The notes under the pieces were generated by a model. The model ran no database searches. It was not told where the DNA came from and saw only the letters and a program-made list of their open reading frames with translations. A program made the position numbers and the translations under genes. Source: Streptomyces sp. ST2-7A (lineage in GTDB: Bacteria > Actinomycetota > Actinomycetes > Streptomycetales > Streptomycetaceae). From it: DNA of 64,000 nucleotides. Location of the stretch: NCBI RefSeq assembly GCF_021390475.1, contig NZ_JAJUWS010000006.1, forward strand, positions 62,001 through 126,000, written 5' to 3'. Below are positions 1-8,259 of the stretch, in pieces; within the stretch, counting starts at the first letter, position 1; the number at the start of each line of letters is the position of its first letter.

Positions 1-165
1 AAGGCCAAGGAGATGGTCGGCAAGGTGACCGGTGACCGGCGCAAGGAGCAGGAGGGCAAGACCGACCAGGCCAAGGGCAAGACGAAGGAGACCTTCGACG
101 ACGTCAAGGGCCGGGCCAAGGGCGTCGGTGACTCGCTGGACAACGACCGCTCCCGCGATCACTGA
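1..165 (+). CDS. CsbD family stress protein, 5'-truncated
   Basis: The last 54 codons of a small hydrophilic protein are present; the start lies outside the window. The residues (KAKEMVGKVTGDRR, then Lys/Gly/Asp-rich amphipathic repeats such as KGKTKETFDDVKGRAK, ending DNDRSRDH) fit the CsbD family, ~60-aa general-stress proteins of unknown biochemical role. The stop TGA at 163-165 overlaps the stop region of the converging DUF2071 gene by 7 bp. A strong hairpin lies 26 bp downstream. The family call is firm; the function is unknown even for well-studied members. Confidence 0.85.
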   Translation, partial: KAKEMVGKVTGDRRKEQEGKTDQAKGKTKETFDDVKGRAKGVGDSLDNDRSRDH

Positions 166-1085
166 CGGGTTTCCGAACCCCATCGCTCCGGACGGGCGCG
201 GACCATCGGGTTCCGCGCCCGTCGGCGTGCGCGCGAACGGGGCGGGGCCGTCCCGCCCTCGTTGGTCCCGGAGGACCGGAGGGGCAGGTCGGGGAGTCCG
301 AACCGAACGTCGACCCGGGGGGCGAAGAGTACCCGGGGGGCTCCCCGGGGAGCGGGCAGGCCGCAGGAGACGATCAGGTCCTCCCGGCAGTCGAGCAGTT
401 CCGCCCGGTGCAGCGGCCAGGTGGGGTGCACGTTGGGCAGGTGCAGGGTGGACCCCTCGTGCCATCGGGTGTGCAGCCCCCAGCGGGCGGTGAGGAAGGT
501 GTCCAGCGGATCGGTGTCGCCGGCCGTGGTCCGCTCCCCCACCCGCACCCGCACCATGCTGCTCGGAGCCGGTGCGCCGGGGCGGGCGAGTCGACGGGAG
601 GCCCAGGTCAGCACCCGGTCCTCGCGCCGCCGCGCCATGGCCGCCCAGCGGTAGGGCAGCCGCAGCGCCGCCCGGGCTCCGAGCACCGGTAGCAGACGCT
701 CGCACTCCAGGGTGAGGAAGACCACGCCGCGGCGGCCGAGGGTGTCGACGCCGTAGACGCGCACATTGGTCTCGAGGAAATCCCCGAGCCAGGGCAGCCC
801 GGGGCCCCGGCCGAACCCAAGGCCGCGCATCCGGAAGGGCACCAGGCCCACCCAGGTGACGCCGTCGTGCACGTCGGGTCGCACGCCAGGTGGCAGGAGG
901 GGTGCGACATCGGCCGGGTCGAGCGGCCAGTGCAGGAAGGTCACCTCGAGCCACGCCTGGGAGAGCACCGTGCCGCTCAGGGGGCGGGGGCTGAGGAGGG
1001 TGAGCGGCTCGACCGCTCCCCGGGCGTCGGCTCCGGGCACGGGGGAATCCCCCGGTACGGGGAGGAACTCCGGAACCACACTCAT
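159..1085 (-). CDS. DUF2071 (YqjF-like) protein
   Basis: 308 aa from ATG at 1085, preceded by GGAG; longer upstream readings look non-coding. The body (SQAWLEVTFLHWPLDPADVAPLLPPGVRPD..., then VGLVPFRMRGLGFG...FLETNVRVYG) is the DUF2071/YqjF signature: lipocalin-like proteins with no established biochemical activity. Typical members are about 240 aa. Here there is a low-complexity N-terminal ~30 aa and an Arg-rich tail (about residue 275 on) that reads through the neighbouring CsbD terminator, so the tail is probably a late addition or non-functional. No metal site or membrane segment is evident. Divergent from bioA. Confidence 0.8.
   Translation of the reverse strand: MSVVPEFLPVPGDSPVPGADARGAVEPLTLLSPRPLSGTVLSQAWLEVTFLHWPLDPADVAPLLPPGVRPDVHDGVTWVGLVPFRMRGLGFGRGPGLPWLGDFLETNVRVYGVDTLGRRGVVFLTLECERLLPVLGARAALRLPYRWAAMARRREDRVLTWASRRLARPGAPAPSSMVRVRVGERTTAGDTDPLDTFLTARWGLHTRWHEGSTLHLPNVHPTWPLHRAELLDCREDLIVSCGLPAPRGAPRVLFAPRVDVRFGLPDLPLRSSGTNEGGTAPPRSRARRRARNPMVRARPERWGSETRQ
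191..223 (+). terminator. Hairpin terminator after csbD
   Basis: Perfect 12-bp stem, GACGGGCGCGGA (191-202) pairing with TCCGCGCCCGTC (212-223), with a 9-nt loop. It begins 26 bp after the CsbD stop. It lies inside the 3' end of the opposing DUF2071 frame. Confidence 0.7.
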
Positions 1086-1179
1086 GTTCTCCAGTGTCCC
1101 CCGACACCGGGTGTGACCGCCTTCGGGGTACCGCGGGGCGGGCGGTGCCGACGGGTGGCGGACCGACCCGTGCGCGGGA

Positions 1180-1185
1180 CATGAT
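1180..1185 (+). promoter_or_regulatory. Possible -10 for a leaderless bioA mRNA
   Basis: CATGAT lies 6 nt before the bioA ATG, and no Shine-Dalgarno is visible ahead of that ATG. This geometry fits a leaderless transcript. No good -35 is seen, so this is a weak inference. Confidence 0.3.
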
Positions 1186-1191
1186 CGCGGG

Positions 1192-2541
1192 ATGCGCACC
1201 GATCCCCTCCACTCCCCCGGCCCCGCGTCGGAACCGCCCCCGACCCCGACCCCGACCGAGGACGATCTGCCCATCGGGGAACTGCTGGCCCTGGACCGCG
1301 AGCACGTCTGGCATCCCTACGCGCCGATGCCCGGCACCACGCCCCCGCTTCCGGTCGTCTCCGCCCGGGGCGTGAGATTGTCCCTGGCGGACGGCACGGA
1401 GCTGATCGACGGCATGGCCTCGTGGTGGTCGGCCATCCACGGCTACCGCCATCCCGCTCTGGATCGGGCGGCCCGTCGGCAGCTGGAGCGGATGAGCCAC
1501 GTGATGTTCGGCGGGCTGACCCACGAGCCGGCGGTGCGGCTGGCCGCGCTGCTGGCGCGGATCACCCCCGAGCCGCTGCGCCACGTCTTCCTCGCCGACT
1601 CCGGTTCGGTGTCGGTGGAGGTGGCGCTCAAGATGTGCCTGCAATACCAGGTGTCCCGGGGGCGGCCGGGGAAGCGGCGCCTGCTGACCTGGCGCGGCGG
1701 TTACCACGGGGACACCTGGCACCCCATGTCGGTGTGCGACCCCGAGGGCGGGATGCACCACCTGTGGTCCGGGGCGCTGCCCCGGCAGGTCTTCGTGGAC
1801 GCTCCGCCCGCCGAGTGGGACGAGGGGTACGCCCGGATGCTGGCCGAGGAGATCGGGCGGCACGCCGACGGGGTCGCGGCGGTGATCGTGGAGCCGGTGG
1901 TGCAGGGCGCGGGCGGGATGAGGTTCCACCACCCGGGCTATCTGCGGGTGCTGCGGGAGGCCTGTGACCGGCACGACGTGCTGCTCGTGTTCGACGAGAT
2001 CGCCACCGGCTTCGGCCGCACCGGGGAGTTGTTCGCGGCCGACCACGCGGGGGTGACCCCGGACGTGATGTGCCTGGGCAAGGCACTCACCGGCGGGTAC
2101 CTGACGCTGGCCGCCACCCTCTGCACGCCGGCGGTGGCGCGGGGCATCGCGGAGGGGGAGGTGCCGGTGCTCGCGCACGGACCGACCTTCATGGGCAATC
2201 CGTTGGCCTGCGCGGTGGCGCTGGCCTCGGTGGGCCTGGTGCTCGACGGCGGATGGCGGGTGGACGTGACGCGGCTGGAAGAGGGTCTGCGGACGGGCCT
2301 GGAACCGGCGGTCGGGAGGCCCGGGGTGCGGGACGTCCGGGTGCTCGGCGGGATCGGGGTGATCGAGGTGGAGGGCGACATCGAGATGACCCGCGCCGGT
2401 CGGATCGCGACGGAGCACGGGGTCTGGCTGCGCCCCTTCCGCAACCTGGTGTACGCCATGCCGCCCTATCCCTGTACGACGTCCGAGGTCGGGGCGATCA
2501 CCACGGCGATGCGCGCGGTGGCCGAGGGGGCCCGGTCGTGA
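1192..2541 (+). CDS. bioA: Adenosylmethionine-8-amino-7-oxononanoate aminotransferase
   Basis: 449 aa, class III PLP aminotransferase. It makes 7,8-diaminopelargonate from KAPA using SAM as amino donor, in biotin synthesis. Visible landmarks: [10 protein letters not shown] near the N-terminus, [13 protein letters not shown] (BioA-specific WW), [14 protein letters not shown], the acidic PLP-pyridine contact [13 protein letters not shown], and the Schiff-base lysine K297 in [11 protein letters not shown]. Length is normal (~430 aa). The first ~25 residues are Pro-rich and variable. bioD starts within the stop codon (GTGA overlap), so the two are translationally coupled. bioB and bioF are not in the window. 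Confidence 0.95.
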   Translation: MRTDPLHSPGPASEPPPTPTPTEDDLPIGELLALDREHVWHPYAPMPGTTPPLPVVSARGVRLSLADGTELIDGMASWWSAIHGYRHPALDRAARRQLERMSHVMFGGLTHEPAVRLAALLARITPEPLRHVFLADSGSVSVEVALKMCLQYQVSRGRPGKRRLLTWRGGYHGDTWHPMSVCDPEGGMHHLWSGALPRQVFVDAPPAEWDEGYARMLAEEIGRHADGVAAVIVEPVVQGAGGMRFHHPGYLRVLREACDRHDVLLVFDEIATGFGRTGELFAADHAGVTPDVMCLGKALTGGYLTLAATLCTPAVARGIAEGEVPVLAHGPTFMGNPLACAVALASVGLVLDGGWRVDVTRLEEGLRTGLEPAVGRPGVRDVRVLGGIGVIEVEGDIEMTRAGRIATEHGVWLRPFRNLVYAMPPYPCTTSEVGAITTAMRAVAEGARS

Positions 2542-3275
2542 GCGGGGCACGGCGCTGGGTGGTGACCGGCACCGGCACCGGTGTGGGCAAGACGGTGGTG
2601 ACGGCGGCGCTGGCCGCCGCGTGGTGTGCGGCGGGGTGTCGGGTGACGGTGGTCAAGCCGGCGCAGACGGGGGTGGGCGCCGACGAGCCGGGTGACATGG
2701 ACGAGGTGCGGCGGCTCGTCGGCCCGCTCGGCGGAACCGGTGACATCCGCGCCGGCGGGGACGGTGAACCGCTGAGCACCGTGGAACCGGTGCGACTGCC
2801 CGATCCGCTGGCGCCCGCGACGGCCGCCCGGCTGGCGGGCGTCGCGGCCCCGGAGCCCCGATCCGCCGCGCGGCGGATCGTCCCCCTGGCCGTCGGCCGG
2901 GACCTGCTGCTGGTGGAGGGGGCCGGGGGTCTGCTGGTGCCCTTCGACTCGGCGGGCGGCACGATCGCCGACCTCGCCGACGAGTTGGGGGCGGAGTTGC
3001 TGGTGGTGACCGGGATGGGCCTGGGCGCCATCAACGCGACCGCGCTGACCGTGGAGGCGATCCGGAACCGGGGGCTGCCGCTGCGGGGCCTGGTGTGGGG
3101 AGCGGTGCCGCGCGACCCCGACCTCGCGGAACGCACGAACCGGGAGGACATGGCGCGATGGGTGGGGATTCCCGTGGTGGGGGGCGTCCCGGAGGGTGCC
3201 GCCCTGCTGCCACCCGCCCGTTTCGGGGCCGAGGCGTCCGGCTGGTTCGCCCCGGAGGTGCTGCCGGCGGGATGA
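2538..3275 (+). CDS. bioD: Dethiobiotin synthetase
   Basis: 245 aa from GTG at 2538, overlapping the bioA stop by 4 bp. It closes the ureido ring of dethiobiotin from diaminopelargonate, CO2 and ATP. The P-loop GTGTGVGKT is at residues ~11-19; VVKPAQTG is the substrate/Mg lobe; [11 protein letters not shown] is the conserved EGAGG motif. Length matches the family (~225-245). It is co-transcribed with bioA; a GC-rich imperfect hairpin follows the stop. Confidence 0.95.
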   Translation: MSGARRWVVTGTGTGVGKTVVTAALAAAWCAAGCRVTVVKPAQTGVGADEPGDMDEVRRLVGPLGGTGDIRAGGDGEPLSTVEPVRLPDPLAPATAARLAGVAAPEPRSAARRIVPLAVGRDLLLVEGAGGLLVPFDSAGGTIADLADELGAELLVVTGMGLGAINATALTVEAIRNRGLPLRGLVWGAVPRDPDLAERTNREDMARWVGIPVVGGVPEGAALLPPARFGAEASGWFAPEVLPAG

Positions 3276-3286
3276 GTCGCGCGGCG

Positions 3287-3320
3287 GCCCCCGGGGTCGG
3301 TCGCCCCGAACCCGGGGGGC
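3287..3320 (+). terminator. Imperfect GC hairpin after bioD
   Basis: GCCCCCGGGGT (3287-3297) can pair with ACCCGGGGGGC (3310-3320) with one internal mismatch or slip. It starts 12 bp after the bioD stop. Plausible intrinsic-type terminator; no U-tract. Confidence 0.45.
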
Positions 3321-3430
3321 TCCTCCCGGGGCGGGCTCCGCGCCCCTTCGCGCCTTCTCCGGCCACCGGGTGGGCCGCCGCCGGCTCCCCTTCCCCCGTC
3401 CGGCACCGGGATGTCGTCGCCGGGGTCTGG

Positions 3431-3450
3431 CTGAGCAAGCGCTTGGTAAG
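3431..3450. promoter_or_regulatory. Palindromic operator upstream of acyl-CoA dehydrogenase
   Basis: Perfect 10-bp palindrome CAAGCGCTTG (3436-3445) inside a 20-bp imperfect palindrome, about 75 bp before the ATG at 3525. The form AGCAAGCGCTTGGT looks like operators of TetR-type fatty-acid catabolism regulators. No such regulator is encoded nearby, so the binding protein is unknown. Confidence 0.5.
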
Positions 3451-3524
3451 GCATGATGCGACCACGGTCCGGCCATGCAGGCCCCCGTCCCACCCACCTC
3501 CGAGCCGGTGAAGGAGGAGTCGCG

Positions 3525-5390
3525 ATGACCTCGGCGACCTCGACCCCCCAACAGTCCTCCCGCGCCCCGGGACCCTCCCGGGCCCGCGCCTCCGACGGCT
3601 CCACCCTCGTCTCCCGCCGCGACCTGGACTTCCTGCTCCACGACTGGCTCGGCACCGGGGAGTTGCTGAGCAGGGAGCGGTACGCCGAGCACGACCGGGA
3701 GACCGTCGACGACGTGCTCGACCTCTCCGAGGCCCTGGCCACCCGCTGGTTCGCCCCGCACAACCGCGCCGCCGACCTGAACGAGCCGCGGATGGTCGAC
3801 GGGCGGGTCGAGATGATTCCCGAGGTCGGCGAGGCGCTGCGGGCCTTCGGGGAGTCCGACCTGATCTCGGCGACCATGGACGCCGAGGTCGGGGGCCTGC
3901 AATTGCCCCGGGTGGTGGCCACCGCCTGTTTCTCCTGGTTCCAGGCCGCCAACATCGGCACCTCCGCCTACGCCATGCTCACCCGGGGCAACGCCAACCT
4001 GCTGCTCGCGCACGGCACCCCCGGACAGATCGACACCTGGGTGCGCCCGATGCTCGCCGGGCGGTTCCTGGGCACCATGTGCCTCTCGGAACCGGACGCG
4101 GGATCCTCCCTTGCCGACATCACCACCCGCGCCGAACCCCGGCCGGACGGCGGTTACCGCCTGTTCGGCACCAAGATGTGGATCTCCGGCGGCGATCACG
4201 AACTGAGCGAGAACATCGTCCACCTGGTGCTGGCCCGGGTGCCCGGCGGGCCGCCCGGCGTCAAGGGACTGTCGCTGTTCCTGGTGCCCAAGTACTTGCT
4301 CGACCCCGACGGGGGGATCGGTGGGCGCAACGATGTCGTACTCGCCGGCCTGAATCACAAGATGGGCTATCGGGGCACCACCAACGCGGTGCTCAACTTC
4401 GGCGAGGGCGCGCACACCCCGGCCGGCGAACCGGGGGCCGTCGGCGAGTTGGTCGGCCCTCTGCACGGCGGCCTGACCTGCATGTTCCACATGATGAACG
4501 AGGCCCGGATCGGTGTCGGGTCGGGGGCCGCCGCGCTGGGGTACACCGCCTACCTGAAGTCGCTGCAATACGCGCGGACCCGCCTGCAGGGACGACCCTT
4601 CGCCGACCGCGATCCCTCCGCTCCCCCGGTGCCGATCATCCACCACCCGGACGTGCGGCGGATGCTGCTGACCCAGAAGGTGTGGGCGGAGGGGTCGATG
4701 GCCCTGGTCCTGTACTGCGCGCGCCTGGTGGACGAGCGCGAGACGGCGCCCGACCCGCAGGCCCGTCGGGAGGCGGCGACGTTGCTGGACGTCCTGACGC
4801 CGATCGCCAAGAGCTGGCCCTCGCAGTGGTGCACCGAGGCCAACTCCCTGGCCATCCAGGTGCACGGCGGCTACGGCTACACCCGCGATTACGACGTCGA
4901 GCAGCACTACCGCGACAACCGGCTGAACCCCATCCACGAGGGCACCCACGGCATCCAGGGACTGGACCTGTTGGGCCGCCGGGTGCGGGCGGAGGGTGGG
5001 GCGGCCCTGGAACTCCTGCTGTCCCGCGTCGCGGCCACCGTGGCCCGGGCGGAGGAGGCCGGCGGGGAGCGGGCCGACTTCGGCCGGGACCTGACGGCGG
5101 CGGTGGACCGGATCCGCGCGGTGACCGCGCGGTTGCACTCGGAAGGGGGACGGGAGGCGATCCCGGCCGCGGCGACCGCCTACCTCGAGGCGTTCGGCCA
5201 CACCGTGCTGGCCTGGCTGTGGCTGGACGTCCACCTGGCCACCGGAGAGTCCGGGGACGCCTTCCACGAGGGGAAACGGCACGCCTGCCGCTTCTTCTTC
5301 CGGCACGAGGTGCCGCGGGTCGGGGCGATGCTGGCGCCGGTGGAGGCCGGTGACGACACGATCGACCGCACGGATCCCGCCTGGCTGTGA
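3525..5390 (+). CDS. Long-type acyl-CoA dehydrogenase (FadE/DmdC-like)
   Basis: 621 aa from ATG at 3525 behind a strong AAGGAGGAG. FAD-dependent alpha,beta-dehydrogenation of an acyl-CoA. Domain order: N-terminal helical domain to ~160, central beta domain with CLSEPDAGSS and KMWISGGDHE (FAD/substrate loops), then the C-terminal helical domain with VHGGYGYTRDYDVEQHYRDNRLNPIHEGT; the Glu in HEGT occupies the catalytic-base position. A further ~150-aa C-terminal helical extension places it in the ~600-aa class (FadE5/DmdC-like) rather than the 380-aa class. Substrate chain length cannot be read from sequence. Monocistronic by spacing. Confidence 0.9.
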   Translation: MTSATSTPQQSSRAPGPSRARASDGSTLVSRRDLDFLLHDWLGTGELLSRERYAEHDRETVDDVLDLSEALATRWFAPHNRAADLNEPRMVDGRVEMIPEVGEALRAFGESDLISATMDAEVGGLQLPRVVATACFSWFQAANIGTSAYAMLTRGNANLLLAHGTPGQIDTWVRPMLAGRFLGTMCLSEPDAGSSLADITTRAEPRPDGGYRLFGTKMWISGGDHELSENIVHLVLARVPGGPPGVKGLSLFLVPKYLLDPDGGIGGRNDVVLAGLNHKMGYRGTTNAVLNFGEGAHTPAGEPGAVGELVGPLHGGLTCMFHMMNEARIGVGSGAAALGYTAYLKSLQYARTRLQGRPFADRDPSAPPVPIIHHPDVRRMLLTQKVWAEGSMALVLYCARLVDERETAPDPQARREAATLLDVLTPIAKSWPSQWCTEANSLAIQVHGGYGYTRDYDVEQHYRDNRLNPIHEGTHGIQGLDLLGRRVRAEGGAALELLLSRVAATVARAEEAGGERADFGRDLTAAVDRIRAVTARLHSEGGREAIPAAATAYLEAFGHTVLAWLWLDVHLATGESGDAFHEGKRHACRFFFRHEVPRVGAMLAPVEAGDDTIDRTDPAWL

Positions 5391-5584
5391 CCCCGGGGCG
5401 GCCCACGCGGCCGGTCGGGAACCGCGCGGGTCGATGCCCGACCGGTCCGATGCGCCCGGATGACGCATGGTTTCGCCGGGACCGGGGACCCGCAGGGGAC
5501 GGGCGGTGCCGGTGGCGACCGGTACCGCCCGGACCCGTCGGGCCGCGTGGCCGGGGTCACGAGGTCCGAAAGGAAGTGATCGAC

Positions 5585-6130
5585 GTGCAGGTGGCCTTTC
5601 TCGTGGCGCCCGAGGGCGTGGAGCAGGTGGAGTTGACCGACCCCTGGGAGACGGTGCTGGAGACGGGCGGCACGCCGAAGCTGCTGTCGACCGGCGGCGG
5701 CCAGGTGCAGGCCTTCAACCATCTCGACCGGGGCGACACCTTCGCCGTGGACGGGGAGGTCGGGAAGGCGTCCGTGGAGGAGTACGACGCGCTGGTGCTG
5801 CCCGGTGGCGTGGCCAATCCCGACCTGCTGCGCTCCGACGAACAGGCGGTGGCGTTCGTACGGGACTTCTGCGCCTCGGGCAAGCCGGTGGCGGTGATCT
5901 GTCACGGCCCCTGGACCCTGATCGAGGCGGACTCGGTGCGCGGACGGACCCTGACCTCCTGGCCGAGCCTGGCCACCGACCTGCGCAACGCCGGTGCCAA
6001 CTGGGTGGACCGACCGGTGGTGGTGGACGAGGCCGGACCGGGGCCGCTGATCAGCAGCCGGAAGCCCGATGACCTGCCGGCCTTCCGGGAGGCCCTGGTA
6101 CGGGCGTTGAGCGGCTCCAACGGCCGCTGA
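5585..6130 (+). CDS. DJ-1/PfpI family protein
   Basis: 181 aa from GTG at 5585, chosen because GAAAGGA ends 10 nt upstream; the in-frame GTG at 5576 is too close to that site. Class I glutamine amidotransferase-like fold. The nucleophile elbow is AVICHGPW (Cys-His adjacent) and the N-terminal acidic motif is APEGVEQVE, as in YhbO/PfpI. Members act as glyoxalase/deglycase, chaperone or cysteine peptidase; the sequence does not decide between these. Length (~180 aa) is typical. Followed by a strong hairpin shared with the converging ctaG-like gene. Confidence 0.9.
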   Translation: MQVAFLVAPEGVEQVELTDPWETVLETGGTPKLLSTGGGQVQAFNHLDRGDTFAVDGEVGKASVEEYDALVLPGGVANPDLLRSDEQAVAFVRDFCASGKPVAVICHGPWTLIEADSVRGRTLTSWPSLATDLRNAGANWVDRPVVVDEAGPGPLISSRKPDDLPAFREALVRALSGSNGR

Positions 6131-6164
6131 GCCGGAAACCGGGCGGAGACGGTCGGCGCGAGGA

Positions 6165-6195
6165 CGGCGGGGCCCCGGTGGCCGGGGCCCCGCCG
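6165..6195. terminator. Bidirectional hairpin terminator
   Basis: Perfect 14-bp stem CGGCGGGGCCCCGG (6165-6178) and CCGGGGCCCCGCCG (6182-6195), loop TGG. It sits between the converging stops of the PfpI-like gene (6130) and the CtaG-like gene (6224), so it can serve both. Confidence 0.8.
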
Positions 6196-6223
6196 CGGTG
6201 TGTCGGGCGTCGGACGGCGGTGC

Positions 6224-7279
6224 TCAGCGGGCGGTGCCCGCCGGGGGCGCGGTGGTGGTCGGGACGGGCACCGGATCCTCCTCCGCCCCGGCCGGGGCCA
6301 CGGGGATCGGGGGCGCCGGGGTCGGGGTCCGCCCGGCACCGCCCAACGAGGCCAGATAGGCGTTGTAGGCGACCAGTTCCCGGTCCTCCCCGCTGCGGTC
6401 CGCGGTGCGGTCCCGACGGCGGGCGACCCGCTGATCGGAGACGAACCACTGCACCAACAGGGCGATCAGCACGATGACGGTGGGGATCTCGCTGAACGCC
6501 CAGGCGATGCCGCCGGCCGCGTTCTGATCGCTCAGGGGGTCGGTGCCGAGCGATGCCGGCGGGTCGGAGTAGGCACCGATCAGCGGGGCGGTCGCCATCA
6601 TCAGCGCGATGCCGAAGAAGGCGTGGAACGGCATGGTGGCGAACAGTTCCAGCATCCGCATCAGGTGGCCCGGTCGGTGGGGTCCGGGATCCACTCCCAT
6701 GATCGGCCAGAAGAAGACGAGCCCCACCGCGAGGAAGTGGATCATCATCGCGATGTGTCCCGGCCGGGAGGACATCAGGAAGTCGAACAGCGGCGTGAAG
6801 TACAGGCCGTAGAGGCTGGCGATGAACATCGGGATGGTGACCAGGGGGCTGGTGACCGTCCGCGTGTACCGGCTGTGCAGGAGGGAGACCAGCCACTCGC
6901 GGGGGCCGCGGCGGCCGCGACCGGCGGTGGGCAGGGCGCGCAGCGTCAGGGTGACGGGTGCGCCGAGCAGCAGCAGGATCGGCGAGAACATGCTGATGAT
7001 CATGTGCTGCACCATGTGCACGCTGAACAGGAGCATCCCGTAGTCGTTGATGACGGTCCCGGTGACCGCCCACACGCTGAGTACGCCGAGGACGAACGCC
7101 ACCGTCCGGCCGGGGGACCAGGCATCGCCGCGCCGGCGCAGCCGGATCACCCCCCACAGGTAGAGCGCCAGGACGACGGCGCAGCCCACGGCGAAGAAGG
7201 TCTCTCCGCCGGGCTGGAGCCCGCGCAGCAGGGTGAAGGGCGGCAATTCCGCCGTGATGCCGTGATCGGCGTGGTCCAT
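6224..7279 (-). CDS. ctaG: Cytochrome c oxidase assembly protein, CtaG (caa3) type
   Basis: 351 aa integral membrane protein with about seven hydrophobic segments (first near residues 28-48, AVGCAVVLALYLWGV). It belongs to the caa3_CtaG family, implicated in formation of active caa3/aa3 oxidase in Bacillus and actinomycetes. Conserved His-rich helices are visible: SVHMVQHMIISMFSPILLLLG, HIAMMIHFLAVGLVFFWP and MPFHAFFGIALMM. The C-terminal ~40 aa are Pro/Ala-rich and cytoplasmic-like. Stands alone. A terminator of the gatD-murT operon lies just upstream, so it needs its own promoter, for which I see no clear consensus. Confidence 0.88.
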   Translation of the reverse strand: MDHADHGITAELPPFTLLRGLQPGGETFFAVGCAVVLALYLWGVIRLRRRGDAWSPGRTVAFVLGVLSVWAVTGTVINDYGMLLFSVHMVQHMIISMFSPILLLLGAPVTLTLRALPTAGRGRRGPREWLVSLLHSRYTRTVTSPLVTIPMFIASLYGLYFTPLFDFLMSSRPGHIAMMIHFLAVGLVFFWPIMGVDPGPHRPGHLMRMLELFATMPFHAFFGIALMMATAPLIGAYSDPPASLGTDPLSDQNAAGGIAWAFSEIPTVIVLIALLVQWFVSDQRVARRRDRTADRSGEDRELVAYNAYLASLGGAGRTPTPAPPIPVAPAGAEEDPVPVPTTTAPPAGTAR

Positions 7280-7370
7280 CCGCGTACTCCCGAGGTGTTC
7301 CGGTGGCCCCGGAACAGCATAGAAAGTCCCCCGGTCACCGGGAGGACCGGGGGCGGGGTGGGTCCCCGGC

Positions 7371-7398
7371 CCGGTCCCGCCCGGCGGGGCGGGACCGG
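7371..7398 (-). terminator. Terminator of murT-gatD
   Basis: Perfect 12-bp stem CCGGTCCCGCCC (7371-7382) and GGGCGGGACCGG (7387-7398) with a 4-nt loop, 10 bp beyond the gatD stop on the minus strand. Confidence 0.75.
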
Positions 7399-7408
7399 TG
7401 GACCGGGG

Positions 7409-8140
7409 TCAGGCGGGGTCGACGGTGGCGACCGCGATGCGCTCGGCGCGCAGTGCGTCGTACCAGTGGTCGTCCACCGGCGGCAGGGCGTTGACGTCCA
7501 GCGCCAGCTTGATCAGCAGATCGGCGAGGAGGGGGTTGCGGGCGAGGACCGGGCCGTGCAGGTAGGTGCCGAGCACGGTCTCCCGCCAGACACCCTCGGT
7601 GCCGTCACCGGCGCCGTTGCCTCGACCGAGTCGGACCCGGGCCAGGGGGCGGGCGGTGGGACCCAGGTGGGTGACGCCCTGATGGTTCTCGAAGCCGGTC
7701 AGCTGGGGCAGGCCGAGGCGCTCGTCCACATCGGCCAGGACGTCGCCGACACAGCGCTCGCCCTCGCCGCGCACGGTCGTGATGTCGAGCAGGCCCAGGC
7801 CCGGCTCGCTGCGCCCCAGATCGTTGACGAACTCGTTGCCGAGGATCTGGTACCCCGCGCAGACGCCGAAGATGATGGCGCCGTTGTCCGCGGCCCGCTG
7901 CAGGCCGCCGTCGCGGCGCAGGCGTTCGGCGGCCAGCCGCTGCGGTCGGTCCTCCCCGCCGCCGATCAGGTAGATGTCCCCGGAGGTCGGCAGGGGCTGG
8001 TCCGACCGGACGTCCTGACGGGCGACCTTCAGGCCGCGCTGCCGGGCACGGCGTTCGACCACCAGGACGTTGCCCTGGTCGCCGTAGGTGCTCAACAGGT
8101 CGGGGTAGACCCAGACCACGCGGAGACTGGATTCACTCAT
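7409..8140 (-). CDS. gatD: Lipid II isoglutaminyl synthase, glutaminase subunit GatD
   Basis: 243 aa. Partner of MurT: GatD hydrolyses glutamine and passes ammonia to MurT, which amidates the D-Glu of lipid II to D-isoglutamine. CobB/CobQ-like class I amidotransferase: nucleophile Cys in GVCAGYQILG, catalytic His in GTYLHGPVLARNP, and the N-terminal YPDLLSTYGDQGN typical of GatD. Length matches Staphylococcus GatD (243 aa). Transcribed after murT with a 119-bp gap. Acts in the cytoplasm on membrane-bound lipid II. Confidence 0.93.
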   Translation of the reverse strand: MSESSLRVVWVYPDLLSTYGDQGNVLVVERRARQRGLKVARQDVRSDQPLPTSGDIYLIGGGEDRPQRLAAERLRRDGGLQRAADNGAIIFGVCAGYQILGNEFVNDLGRSEPGLGLLDITTVRGEGERCVGDVLADVDERLGLPQLTGFENHQGVTHLGPTARPLARVRLGRGNGAGDGTEGVWRETVLGTYLHGPVLARNPLLADLLIKLALDVNALPPVDDHWYDALRAERIAVATVDPA

Positions 8141-8259
8141 GGCTCGGTGTCCTCGCTGTCCTTCGGTGTGCGGCGCGGTGTGCGGCGTCGCCCCGACGCC
8201 GGGGTCCCGACGCCGGGCGACCGGCACGGGTCGGGCCGGGGCCCGCGTCCGGCTGTCGT

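Noticed and set aside
2466-5468. 1000-aa open frame opposite bioD and acyl-CoA dehydrogenase
   Set aside because: Low-complexity Gly/Arg/His composition with no family signature; it is the antisense shadow of real genes, as expected at this GC content.
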